64,000 bases of DNA from Steinernema hermaphroditum (taxonomy: Eukaryota; Nematoda; Chromadorea; Rhabditida; Steinernematidae): NCBI GenBank assembly GCA_030435675.1, contig CM059625.1, positions 12,586,001 through 12,650,000 on the forward strand, given 5' to 3'. The notes beneath the pieces are model-generated. The model saw only the letters and a program-made list of their open reading frames with translations. It ran no database searches and was not told the DNA's origin. The position numbers were made by a program, and so were the translations under genes. Below are positions 13,311 to 23,918 of the stretch, piece after piece; positions within the stretch are counted from its first letter, which is position 1, and every line of letters begins with the position of its first letter.

Positions 13311-16192
13311 ATGGAAACCAACGAGTCGAACAACGAGAACTACACCGTCGAGTCGTTCGTCGGGGTGTTCTACTCGCAGATGATCGTAGCCTCGCTCGGC
13401 ATCTGCCTCAACCTGCTCGTCTTCTTCATCGGCTGCTTCAGCATCAAGGGGAGGTAAGTGGGCCGGCTGTGACTTGTGATTGTATTGCGAGGACACTTCA
13501 AAGCAATTGTAGCATTTTTACGCGTTTTCAATATCGCTCGGTGGTTACGGTAGTTGTTGTTGTATTGGAAAGGAAAAGGTTATGCGAGACGATAAAATTT
13601 GTTTGGGTTTTCTTATGATTAGGGCACCAGGCTCACACGTCGGAGTCTATGGGTTCTTTAGTGAAAATCCCAGATTAATTTTCCTAATTTGTACCGTAGT
13701 AGCATGAAACATATTATCCTAAGGGGAAGCTCTTAACCTCTGGGACTTAGGAACATAAATACCACTATGTTGTTGTGGTAATTGCCCGTCGTGAAGCCTT
13801 CTTCAAACACCCGTATTATCTTGAGATCACATGACTCATATGATGACCTTTATTAGCACACTACGTACAGATGGCTCAGCGTAGGAGAATTCCAGCAATT
13901 TGCAAAATTGCCAACAGCAACAACTCCTACAGACTCGGCTTAAATTTTTAAACGCGGAGAGCTACAGCCGATCTAATGCTCCGTTTAAAGGGCACGATGT
14001 CTGCGCTTATCTTTAAACTTTCCAGACGAGAAAACTCAGCCAGACACTGTTTACGCAAAAGAGGCGACGTTGTTCACAAAACAATGTTTAAACAAATTGT
14101 GGCTAAGTGATGTCGGCCTCGTGCTGCTGACGAGCTCACACACAGTCTGCCATTTAACTTAGGTGTTCTGAACAAAACAGAACAAAACGAAAGATGAGTC
14201 AGTTAGGTGAATCCTTGTACTGTTTGTTTTTTCGTTAATCCAATAACGAAAATGAAATTCACCCTAAGGCTATTCAGCCATGTTTTGTTCGGTAAACCAA
14301 CACTCATCCGTCACATTTTGCTAAGAGGAATGACTGTTGTTTTTAAGGGTATGCTTTTATCAATACATGATTAGCATAATTTGTGATAGTCCCATTTGTG
14401 ACTCGGTCTAAGTACTTGAATTTGTCTAAATTTAGATAAATACAATATATGTAATGAATGAAACGGGCTTGAGGAAAGTGGCCTGGAACAGAATGCGATT
14501 GTTTTCTAGTGGGACCATTAGAGATTCATCAACAATTCGACCATGGGCAAAATGTGTGTGACTAATGTTCTAAATGGCAACTTTGAAGAGAAGCATCGGC
14601 CGATGGCTCTTCCGGAAGGCGAGCTCTCCTCTTCTAAGAATCAAATCATGTCCCACTTCGTATTACAAGAAACACTCTCACTGATTTGGTACTAATAGAC
14701 TCCATTTAGCTATCGGCACTACCTCTCCAACCTGGCTGCTGTGGACACACTATTTGCACTTGGCGCCCTCATAACGATCATCGACTTTCACTTCAGGTAA
14801 CCTAATCATTTGAGGTGCCTGTGAAAGTAAGCTTTTCATCGTTTCAGTCATCTACCTCCATGGCTCAGGGAGTTGGCGAAGAGTCTCTGCTCGCTGATGA
14901 TTCCGCCTATGAGCGTCGCGCTGGTGCCGATTTCCGTCGACCGATACCTCAAGGTTAATTGCATTTCGCTTGCCAGTTCTCTTTGCTTTTGAATAGCCAA
15001 GCAAGCCAGCAGTGTGCTTTAGTCGTCGCCGGGCACTTGGCGCCTTTTGTTTGCTCGCACTTTGACGACAGAATGTCTAAATGTTCTAAGTTTCAAAACA
15101 CTTAAAATGTTGACTGTACGACACAAACAAAAACAGCTTTAAAAAGGTCCGAAACAAAACAGTGGTCAATTCAAACAATCTCTAGCAGAATACAGTACGC
15201 ATCTTTCAGATCTGTGCTCGCAATAAGACCCGCCGCTGTCAGATCCCGATTCCTGTCGTGTGCATCTTGGCCGATGTGTTCCCTCTGGCCACTTTGATGA
15301 CCTTCAAAGTTCTCAACTTTCCCGACCGCCTCACCAACTCCTTCTACATGGTCATCATACCCGTCAGCTCGCTCCTCATCGTCCTCTGCTGCAACATCGC
15401 CCTCTTCTGCTTCATCTCGCGCCACGTTACCGTAATCGCCTCATTGGAAAACCGCCGTCGTCTCAACGAAACAAAACAACTCGTGCGCGCCACTTGCATC
15501 CAAGCGGTCACTCCGCTTTGTATGCAACTGCCGTCGCTCCTCGGAATCTTCAGCATCGTCACGAACGCTCAGGTTTCAACCGTTCCTAATTGAGTTGTTG
15601 TGACGTCGCGTCGCATTCAGATTACGGATGGACAACACGCGGATATCGTCTGGTACTTGGCTAACATCTTCTGGCTCATCATCGTCTTCAACCCCCTCGT
15701 CGACGCCATCGTTACACTCCTTGTCGTTCGCTCCTACAGAAGTGCCGCTAGGTAATAGATGAGAGATTCTGGGTGTGATAAGCCGTAAGATATGGTGGCG
15801 AAATTAGGCGGGGGGATTTCTCAGTGCTACTAGAATTCCCTTATCTACGCTGCCTCCCTCGCTGCAAAAACAAAAGATTTGCGATTGCACACCGCGTTTT
15901 CCAATGATGAGAATTGAGCCGAGAAGCGATCTCTGAACGAACGGACGAGAAAACAAATTTTCCTTAATATAAAGGATCGGTGATGTCATCCTGGGTCTCC
16001 TGGCACATGCAGTCATACTCCACCACTTATAGTAACCTTTGTGCATTCAGAGATTACGCGCTCTTCGTGCTTCCCAACTGTTTCTTCACCAACTACCGCC
16101 GTCAGCGATTCCAGCGCCGCTCGGTCTCCAAACACGTGTCCCGCTTCAGCAACTCGCAAAACGACATAATCGACTCGAAGTCGAACGTCTAG
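13311..16192 (+). CDS. Seven-transmembrane chemoreceptor-like GPCR (nematode serpentine type)
   Basis: Six coding exons: 13311-13453, 14710-14796, 14848-14953, 15210-15572, 15621-15751 and 16049-16192. All junctions keep phase and the product is about 323 residues. Seven hydrophobic segments are visible. TM3 ends in VDRYLK, a DRY-like G-protein motif. TM6 contains the Q-x-x-x-P pattern (CIQAVTPLC) seen in nematode Str-superfamily receptors, and TM7 has NPLVD followed by a short basic helix. N-glycosylation sites (NYT near the N terminus) fit an extracellular amino end. The tail is basic and Ser-rich. The first intron is about 1.26 kb, long for this window. Expected role is ligand sensing at the plasma membrane of a sensory neuron. 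The exact family (Str, Srd, Srx or Srsx) cannot be settled by eye. A GATAAA at about 16282 may serve as poly(A) signal. Confidence 0.72.
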
Positions 16193-16360
16193 AAGACTGA
16201 TCTCGTCGGTGAGCGCACGCGGGTTTGCGTAAAATGTACTATTTATACTTGTGTGTATCATATATTCGTGCATGGTGTGTTCGATAAAGTTGAAAAGTCA
16301 AGTTCTACTTTGAAACATCAAGTGCTACTTGCACTGACAAATGACAAACTACACAGTGAA

Positions 16361-18402
16361 TCAGCTACTAGGCTTTTGCAGAACCATCGCCTTCAGCCTC
16401 TCGATCTCATCGTTTAGGTTTTGAACCTGCTGCTTTAGCTCGTTGTTCTTTTCTGTCAGTTCGGCTAACTCTTGGTTCGCTGTGTGTTTCGCTTCTCTTT
16501 GGCGTTTACGGTAACGCGCTGCGGCCTCGTTGTTCTAGAAAGGTTCGATTTATATTGACCATCCCCTACTGTCGCGATTAATTGATCAGATCGTCTTGAA
16601 AGGACGAAGTTTCAAAAAATTCAGGTCAATTTGGTACCACACTGGAAGGAAATAGTAAATACTTTCCGACCAGGAAACATCAATTATAGTCATGTTCCAA
16701 CTCTTGATGTTACACCATAGTCACATTGGAAGCCGTGCTTTGCTCGACTGGTGGACTGCTTTGAAAATACCTTCCAGAGAGCTACCCCTGATTGCTGTTC
16801 TTATCAAAAAGCTGCTTCAATATGCTGTGATTAGTGCCAATTGATTCGGCTATTTTGGGTGCAAACCTCGCCGAGGACAAAACGACCCTTAGCTGACCTG
16901 TTGACGCTTTCGGCGAAGAATCTCTTCCGGCGTCTCCGTTTGTTTTTCGCTCTTAATACCGATGCCTCCGACCTCCTTGACGGCCGTCACGACGATTTTG
17001 ATGAACTCCTCGAGGGAGACGTTCGTCTGATGCGTCGCCGGACTCCTCGGCTCCGTCTTCGGCTCGACGTCCGCTATATGACACTGCGCTAGTTGCTCTT
17101 CGGCTCCAGTGAATTGCAATGGCTGAGGCGTCGGGAGGGGAGACATGGCACACGAGGTGGGCTCCACATAGGGCTGAAAGCACTTTGTTCAACATTGGGC
17201 ATCTTTGTTTCTGATTTCATCATCAACACAATTACGCCATTGTTTGTGCATTGGATGTGCACCGTGACATGCAATTAACACGCGCTGTGTGTGGTCTCGC
17301 TCTGCAATATATCAGTGGCAACTACGGTAGACGGTGCTGCAAATTTGAGAGTATTTTTTATGAACGATAGCCTTCTTTTGACCTCTTAATTCTTTTGTCA
17401 ATGGTCGATATGTGCAAATGAGAGACAGCAATGTTCAAATTCATTAGTGGTCATCTGATCAAAGATTATGAACGGAAACATCCGCATCTTTCTAGTCTAA
17501 TATTATTAGCCACAGACATCAACAACACTATGCGTACTAGCGCTTCGATAGGTCTTCCTCAGCTCTTGTTAGTGGTGAAAATTTCACTTTATCAGCTATA
17601 CGTATAAAGATATTCGGAGAGCAATGAAATCCACTTATGCCAATGATCGAACTGAACATATAAAGTAATTAATCTCTGAAAGTTATGTCTTACGTCCTGA
17701 ACGGGTTTCTCAGGCGATCTTGGCTCCCTTCAAATTACATAACTAAAAGTCACGTACTGGTGCTTGACCAGAGTGACATATCGTACTGGGAGTATTTCTG
17801 CACAAAAACGTCACTGCACGGCGACCCCTTCACGGTGTGCAGTATCTGCGAGGGCCGCTAAGAGACCTTTCCATGAAACGCCGCTTAAGTCATATCAGTG
17901 CGCAGGGTCGCGACCGTTCTGTACCGCCGCAATCGGATGTTCTTTGCTCGGAGCGTTCAACCCGTTTCAGAGTTCCTCATTTTGATGCAACTTACATTCG
18001 GCGTACACCGTCCCATCTCGATCTCCGCGCATTCACTAACGATCTCGCGATAGATGTCCTGTGGCGACTTCGGAGTCACCTCAGGAGTCTCAGCCTGCAG
18101 AAGCGAATCCGTCAGTTCATCACTTAAAGTGCGACTCCGTGATGAGCAGGGGGCGTCAAAATTGAAGTAAGTGGGTTGCGGAAGCTGTTGTCGCTGGGGA
18201 GGTTGTGGCGGTGCGGACCTATAGTACGGTACAGGTTCCGGCTGGTGCAGGACAGCCGGTGGATTGTATGCTGAAAGGGTGTTGTCAATTACTGTAGTAG
18301 TGACCTAATGCTACTTAGTTTGGGTGTCTTCTTCCTGAAGCCGACCAGCGAACTGAACAGCGATCGCTTCATAAAATCGTCGGCGTCGAACGGTGATGTC
18401 AT
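16361..18402 (-). CDS. ATF4-like bZIP transcription factor
   Basis: Four coding exons on the minus strand: 18402-18315, 18270-17996, 17173-16898 and 16534-16361. Phases agree and the product is about 270 residues. The C-terminal 70 residues form the bZIP: a basic region spanning the last intron (ILRRKRQQ joined to NNEAAARYRKRQREAK) and a leucine zipper with a heptad pattern ending near ERLKAMVLQ. The N-E-A-A-A-R-Y-R-x-R arrangement resembles ATF4/cryptocephal more than CREB or C/EBP. Upstream are acidic and Pro/Gln-rich segments typical of activation domains. No degron was confidently identified. Start ATG at 18402 was chosen because no upstream in-frame ATG can be joined without hitting stops. 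The gene is convergent with the chemoreceptor (168 bp between stops). As an ATF4 homologue it would bind CRE/C/EBP-type sites as a dimer and drive amino-acid and stress genes. Confidence 0.75.
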
Positions 18403-18558
18403 CGTAGCTGAAATGAGCCTTTTGAAGCCTTTTGTTTGCGAATAATTAAATGGACGAGTGTCACCGACGTCTGGGAAGGACGGGTTCAACTTTGGTCAGA
18501 GCGTCGTAAATCACAGCGCTGCGAGACTCACTCCTTTCGCACCACCCACGACTCTTTA

Positions 18559-18795
18559 TCAGACTTCGTACGTGTAGGGAATCGCTCGACGACTTGGCCT
18601 TTGAACCGGACTAGGACGAAAAAAAGCACATGGTCAGTAATCAAAGATCGCTTTTTAAAGCTTAATTTTTGTGAAACGTTCTTGCAAAATAGCAGTTTGC
18701 ATGTCAGATTTGTTTTACCTGCAGATGGTTTTTTCCAGCTCGTAAAGTGACATTTTGATCGCACTACTACCGTCTCTACCGCTACCCAAGACCAT
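18559..18795 (-). promoter_or_regulatory. Candidate 5' leader of the bZIP gene with upstream ORF
   Basis: Upstream of the bZIP start, two possible leader exons can be drawn: one ending at 18719 (TGCAG|GTAAAA) and one beginning at 18610 (TCGTCCTAG acceptor), with a good donor further on (AGGA|GTGAGT). Joining them creates a 42-codon upstream reading frame from ATG 18795, with a second in-frame ATG at 18753, ending at TGA 18561-18559. It is not in frame with the bZIP protein. ATF4 genes in animals are controlled through such uORFs. That this leader works the same way is inference. Confidence 0.35.
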
Positions 18796-19487
18796 AATGT
18801 GAGTTTTCCTTGGCGATGACGATGACGAAAGATGGTACTTTTTGAAACACTTCATATTATACTGGTTAAGCTAAAGTGGAGCTGGCCATCTTAACCAATG
18901 TAATAATGAAGGTAGCACCTCCACAACGGAAGGATAAACATCTTTTGGACATATATCATTTACGCTACGTGACCTGCCTAAAGCGTAGCACATATCTTTT
19001 TGGTCCGTAACTGTGTGAAAGATGAAAACAAGGAAATCCAACAAAATGAATCAGCGAAATGACGTAAACCGTGGGATGTGAACATGTCCAGAAACATGAA
19101 AAGCAGACTTACCGGATCTTAAAAGACGATGAAGTTAACGTTAGAACCAGAACGAACAAAGCGAAGAGGAGACGCGCCAATAGCGCTCATTCCGAATCCC
19201 AATGCCGCTGATAAGGAGCGCTTCACTCCCTCCGATGTCTCTACCGTCGCTCACCGACTGCTCGGCGATCCGACTTGATTAGGGAAGTGAGCGTCAAACA
19301 GTCGACCACAATGTTTGAAAGCAAACCGAAGTCGCCGTTGGCATCGCAACACCAAAACAAAAGTGATAAAAACCGAATGCTCATTGTTCCCGAGTATCGG
19401 TTTTTGGTAAGTTGAGATGATGAAACTAGGTGCTGCCTTTGCACGTCGTAAGCCTGCTCACACAGAGTCATATACCTCCTCGTCTAA

Positions 19488-19495
19488 TGACGTCA
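19488..19495. promoter_or_regulatory. Palindromic CRE/ATF site TGACGTCA
   Basis: A perfect TGACGTCA lies about 0.7 kb upstream of the candidate leader of the bZIP gene. It is the consensus for CREB/ATF dimers and could serve autoregulation or cross-regulation. A second copy at 23298-23305 has no such context, so chance occurrence is possible. Confidence 0.3.
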
Positions 19496-19938
19496 CAGAT
19501 TAAAGTGAAAGTTGATGACCCGCCGTTTATGATCGTCGCTGACTACTGGTGCCTTCCTCTCTCTAGGTTTCTCTTACAAGTCGAATCTTGTACCTTGTAT
19601 TTTGGTTTCATTTCTAAATGCTCGCATCGAAAAATGAGAAGAGGTTCAATTCCTAGATGAACGATATTTTCGGCAGCAGAAATTTATCACAATAACATAT
19701 TGATAAGGACACGACATGGGAGCGCTTCTCTCCCAAATAGGTTGTGTCAGCATCGCCATCACTTTCACTTTCTACAGTGAGCCGCTCACAGAAAACGGCA
19801 TTTCAATAACTGTTGGAAGTAAGCAGCTCTGAACGACGAGAACGGTACTGGGTGACGATCTCTCTCATTAGATATTCCGACTATATCACCGGGGTGTTTT
19901 GCAGTTGTAAGTAATTGCCAACAGTCTTCAAGATGCAC

Positions 19939-19944
19939 TTTATT
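19939..19944 (-). terminator. Poly(A) signal AATAAA of the EF-hand gene
   Basis: AATAAA on the minus strand 80 bp past the stop codon of the EF-hand gene. Confidence 0.6.
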
Positions 19945-20023
19945 CAACGATAACGTAGAATTCCATAATTTGCAGATAATGAGAATACATAGAGCGTATA
20001 AATAGAAGTTCAAGCGTTCCAGC

Positions 20024-20869
20024 TTAGAGGGCGACAGTCCCGTTGGCAGGCTTCTGCTGGGGTTGGGGCTGAGGCTGAGTGTTGCCATTGGGCGATGAAA
20101 CGGGAGTTGGCGAGTTGGACTGGAAGCTACGGAAGACACTGTCGGGCGGGAAGTTGAAAACGGGGTCGCTACGGTCCCGGCTGTCGGTGTAGAGACCAGC
20201 GCCCTGGAATGGGGTTAATCACGAGACTGGAAACAGCATATGGAAGCAGAGAAGCCGTGCATAGAAAAGCAGCGAAAGAAGCGAAAAAGTCTGTAAGCGA
20301 CGCTAAGCATACTTTTGTATTTTGCGCGGTATATTGCAAAAACACTTTTCTCTGCTCAAATTGCATAGGCTGCGGTTTGCGACGTCTGATGTGCATCTAA
20401 ACGGAGATGCGCTGAATCAACAGAGGGATCTCCTCGGTGTGCTCCTTACCAACTGCTTAAAGAAGTTGTCAGCCTGGATATCACGCTGGCGCTGTTCCTC
20501 CTCCTGGCGACGGTAGTATCCTTCGAACTCCTCGCGAGTCACCACTCCGTCACCGTTCAGATCGTGCTTGTGGAAGTTACGGGACTGAGCCTCGATGTAA
20601 GGACGGTCGCCCAGGAGAAACTCAGTGAAAGTGAGCTTTTCGTCTCCGTTGCTATCTATTCTTCGGAATTCTAAAAACTCGACAGACACGTCAAGACCTC
20701 AGCCTGTCGTTGGTTAGATACCGTTGAGACGAGGATTGAAACGGTCCATCGGGATGGGCGTAATGTCGGGAACGGCGGCCGGAGCAGGGGTCACCTGATG
20801 CACCTGCTGAGCAGAGGTGCATCCGAGGAAAGCAGCAAGAGCCAATGATGAGACAAGCGAGCGAATCAT
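20024..20869 (-). CDS. Secreted two-EF-hand calcium-binding protein
   Basis: Three exons, 20869-20722, 20670-20450 and 20203-20024, give about 182 residues. The N terminus (MIRSLVSSLALAAFLGCTSA) is a clear signal peptide, followed by a Pro/Ala-rich linker. Two EF-hand loops are visible: D-S-N-G-D-E-K-L-T-F-T-E (around residues 54-65) and D-L-N-G-D-G-V-V-T-R-E-E (around 90-101). Both have acidic or polar residues at positions 1, 3, 5 and Glu at 12, so both should bind calcium. A charged helix (YYRRQEEEQRQRDIQADNFF) follows, then a Pro/Gln/Asn-rich tail. There is no KDEL/HDEL-type ending, so secretion or the extracellular matrix is more likely than ER retention. It is too short for calumenin or reticulocalbin (six EF-hands). 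A TATA box lies just upstream, suggesting strong, regulated transcription. Biological role unknown. Confidence 0.85.
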
Positions 20870-20903
20870 GGTCGAACCTGCCAGATGCTCCCAGAGGCTC
20901 GTG

Positions 20904-20910
20904 TTATATA
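20904..20910 (-). promoter_or_regulatory. TATA box of the EF-hand gene
   Basis: TATATAA on the minus strand, 35-41 bp upstream of the ATG. At this spacing the transcription start would fall almost on the start codon, so the 5' UTR must be very short. Confidence 0.55.
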
Positions 20911-23819
20911 GGTCGCGTCAAATCGGCGTATCAAATTTAATGATTGTTTTTCATCAAATAATTCGTCTCGAACTGCGCGATTCGGACGTTTTTCCGAATT
21001 CCAAGAAAGTAGTGTCTGGTTTCGATAGCGCTGGATCTTACTGGTGGTTTCTAGTGCAACGATTTGCAGAACTATAGTCGCTTTTGCACCTCGGATCAGT
21101 TTCACTTTATTGTAGTGTACAGCACTAAGGTTCGCGCTTCGATTTCTTGTAGAATAAAGTAAAAAGGGAGTCCTGTATTACGAAAATGTATGATTTCACA
21201 ACCAAGTTTTAAACACAGACTGATCTGAACTACATATATGTATATTTTGTGCTGCTTTCAAAAAGAAACTTTCGACACAAAACAGACCACATTTTGAGAT
21301 TCATGCTGACAAGTCAAGTGCATTTTCCGTAGCGTTGCACTTCCCCTCGTCTTCTTCCCCCATCTCTATTCCTCATAATTCGCACTTCATCAGAAACAAC
21401 TTTCTCTTTATCGGCTCTTGTTGCCCTTGCCACTCCAAATATCACATTTAGCAATCTCTTGAGGACCCTTTAGAGCAGCTAAAAAATATCACACTTGGGA
21501 GCTGTCCTCGTTTTATTGAGTTTTGAAAGTTTATCAGTCCAAAGATCGCAACTGAATAAAAATTGCAAAATTGCAAATCGTCTGTGCAGGAAAGCGGAAG
21601 TGGTCGATTTTCGATGATGCACTTTGTAGTCGTCTGAGTTGTAGCTTGCACACTTGGAGGCACAAGTTGATACTGTATGAACGATTTCCTTTTGCGATTT
21701 CTTAGAAGCTACGATATCTAATACCTTATTTATTCTTTAAAAGCATATTGAAAGTAAAGGCTCAGTCACCCTTCAACATGAGCAGTAGAAAATATATATA
21801 AATACATAAGTGATTCACTTCATAGGATCTCCTGTCGGAACAATTTGCCTTTCAGACCTCTTCACTTGAAAGAACGGAGAAAAAACCACGGAAATAGTCA
21901 GTTGTTGTCCGGTGTAAAACCGCAAAGTCTGCATCTTGCAACTTCTTACAACGTTTTGACGATGATGATAAGAATGCAGTTTGTTCTGGTTCGATCCCTC
22001 TACTTCTATTTTCGACGATTTACGTTAATTATTGTTCACGCTTTTTCTCTACTTCTTTCTTGATTCAGAGTACTCTATGGAGTACTCTATGCTTCATTTT
22101 ACGAGCCGCCTTACCACGGCTCATTCAATTAGGTCTTTGTTCGCGGATTCTAAAAATAATCTTCACTTTCAATGCGGCAGATGTCGGCATCTTTTAATCG
22201 TCATTCAAATCGACACTTTTTTAAATGGGCGAAGTCTGCGAATCCCGTCGCGGCAATGCATCATGTTGCTTAGCTTGATCCCCTGTACGAAAAGTCGCTC
22301 TTTGAAATTTATTACATTTGTCACAAACTTTGGCCACACGTCAAATGCAACGGTAAACGAATCTCCCGTCAATCATGCTCGCTTCCGTCACGGGAACAAA
22401 AAGTTGCGAAATTGAGTTTTTTAGGACGAACCTCGGCCGACATCCAGGAAATGTTCACACTTTGTGAAGCGGCCGTTTGACACTTAAAGATTCGAAAATA
22501 GAAATCAAATATTGTAATTGAGTTTGAGGACAGCGGTTCTTCAGACGTCTATTTCAGACTTCGACCTATTTCCGCGAGGCGTCATGGAAATCGCATTACC
22601 TCTGATCTATGCCCTGTCCAAATAACTTCCTATATCAATCAGCGTCCGGTTGAGAATAATCTAAAATGGGAAATTCCATAGCTCACTCGTCAACAACCTT
22701 TTTCGGAATATATAATTATTTTCTCTGGGATCTACGAACTTAATTCTTTCAAAATATTGCTGGTGAATTATACATGCATCACACGAGAGCGTTTGTCGCA
22801 GCTTCGTCAAATATTTAGCGTTGTGTATCCACGTAACTCCAGAAATACAACGAATGACCTGATGGGTTGAATGGGTGTGATTTGAAGACCAGAGGCGCAT
22901 CGTCTCCGGCAGAGCTTTTCCAGTCTGATTATCCCCTTTCGGTCCCCCAACGTCAATCATCGCTTTCATAAACGCCGCTGGAAAAACAGCTCCGCAACAC
23001 ACTAATACAATTGCAGCTGGGTTAATGAGGAAAACGACAAAAAACGCAGAAAGCATTCGGAAAGCGAAGAGAAAAAGTTTCGTCGAATTGTTTGTTTTTC
23101 GACACAAACGAATTATAAGTCATCTAGGTTCACTTCATAGGCTCAGTGCCTAGTTGGAGTTGATTCTCAATTCGATTGTTCACACGTAGTTCTTACGGTC
23201 GATTAGGTGAGAAAACGACGATTAGACATAAATGTCGTCGTTTTCATTACGCTCCCCTTGATACAGTAGGACTGACTTAACTTGCGATGTGAGAAATTGA
23301 CGTCAGGAAATGAATTAATGATTGCTTGGTTTGTCATTCGAATGAGGAAAACAATCGTGTGGAGTCAGAAATGAGTGCCTCTCGTATAGTCAACTCATTT
23401 TCAACGTTTCATACCTCATTTGCATACTGCTGGGGGACAGTACAAGAGCAAATTCCGTAATCCTGTCAAGTAAAGCATCTAAAAAAACTGTTTTAATAGT
23501 AACTATTTTTGTAGTAGTTACTAAGCGCAGATTTGTGCCAGTCGTCGTTGACTGCAATCCCGTAACGAAAACGTTTTGTGGCCATAATCTCGGTTGCGTT
23601 CTTTGGCACTTCCTTAATTTCGTTTCAACTGATTGAATGCACCTTGTACTTTAGAAGTTTAGAATTCTGCCAGTGCAACAGACACATTTAAACATACATG
23701 GCCAAAGAAATTTTCGGTCTCTGGATCTTCACTATCATCGCTTTGTTTTTGTTATTACTGGAATTTGAGTTCAGCTACCGTAACCGGACACTTGGCAAAA
23801 CGACCATTGGGACAACGCA
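20911..23819. other. Intergenic region without supported gene
   Basis: AT-rich sequence. Short open frames occur; the longest, on the minus strand at 22661-23107, is hydrophobic at its start but has no ATG at its boundary, no splice partner and no family resemblance. An 11-bp inverted repeat lies at 23211-23245 (listed separately). Confidence 0.45.
23211..23245. repeat. Perfect 11-bp inverted repeat (hairpin)
   Basis: GAAAACGACGA and its exact reverse complement TCGTCGTTTTC are separated by a 13-base loop. It is isolated between genes. Function unknown. Confidence 0.6.
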
Positions 23820-23825
23820 TTTATT
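23820..23825 (-). terminator. Poly(A) signal AATAAA of the peptide-GPCR gene
   Basis: AATAAA on the minus strand about 94 bp downstream of the stop codon at 23919. Confidence 0.55.
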
Positions 23826-23918
23826 CGGTGAACTTTTACAGTTGTGAGTAATGGTGATATGTGCACACACAAATTGCGAGTTGTGAACAACCAGATCATT
23901 GGGAAGAGTTAACAGCGC

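Larger units (their letters stand above)
18796..20023. other. Intergenic region upstream of the bZIP gene
   Basis: Contains the CRE-like site and the poly(A) signal of the EF-hand gene, but no supportable coding exon. It probably carries promoter sequence of the bZIP gene. Confidence 0.5.

Noticed and set aside
22661..23107. 148-codon minus-strand frame with hydrophobic start
   Set aside because: No ATG at its boundary, no domain, and no promoter or exon partner.
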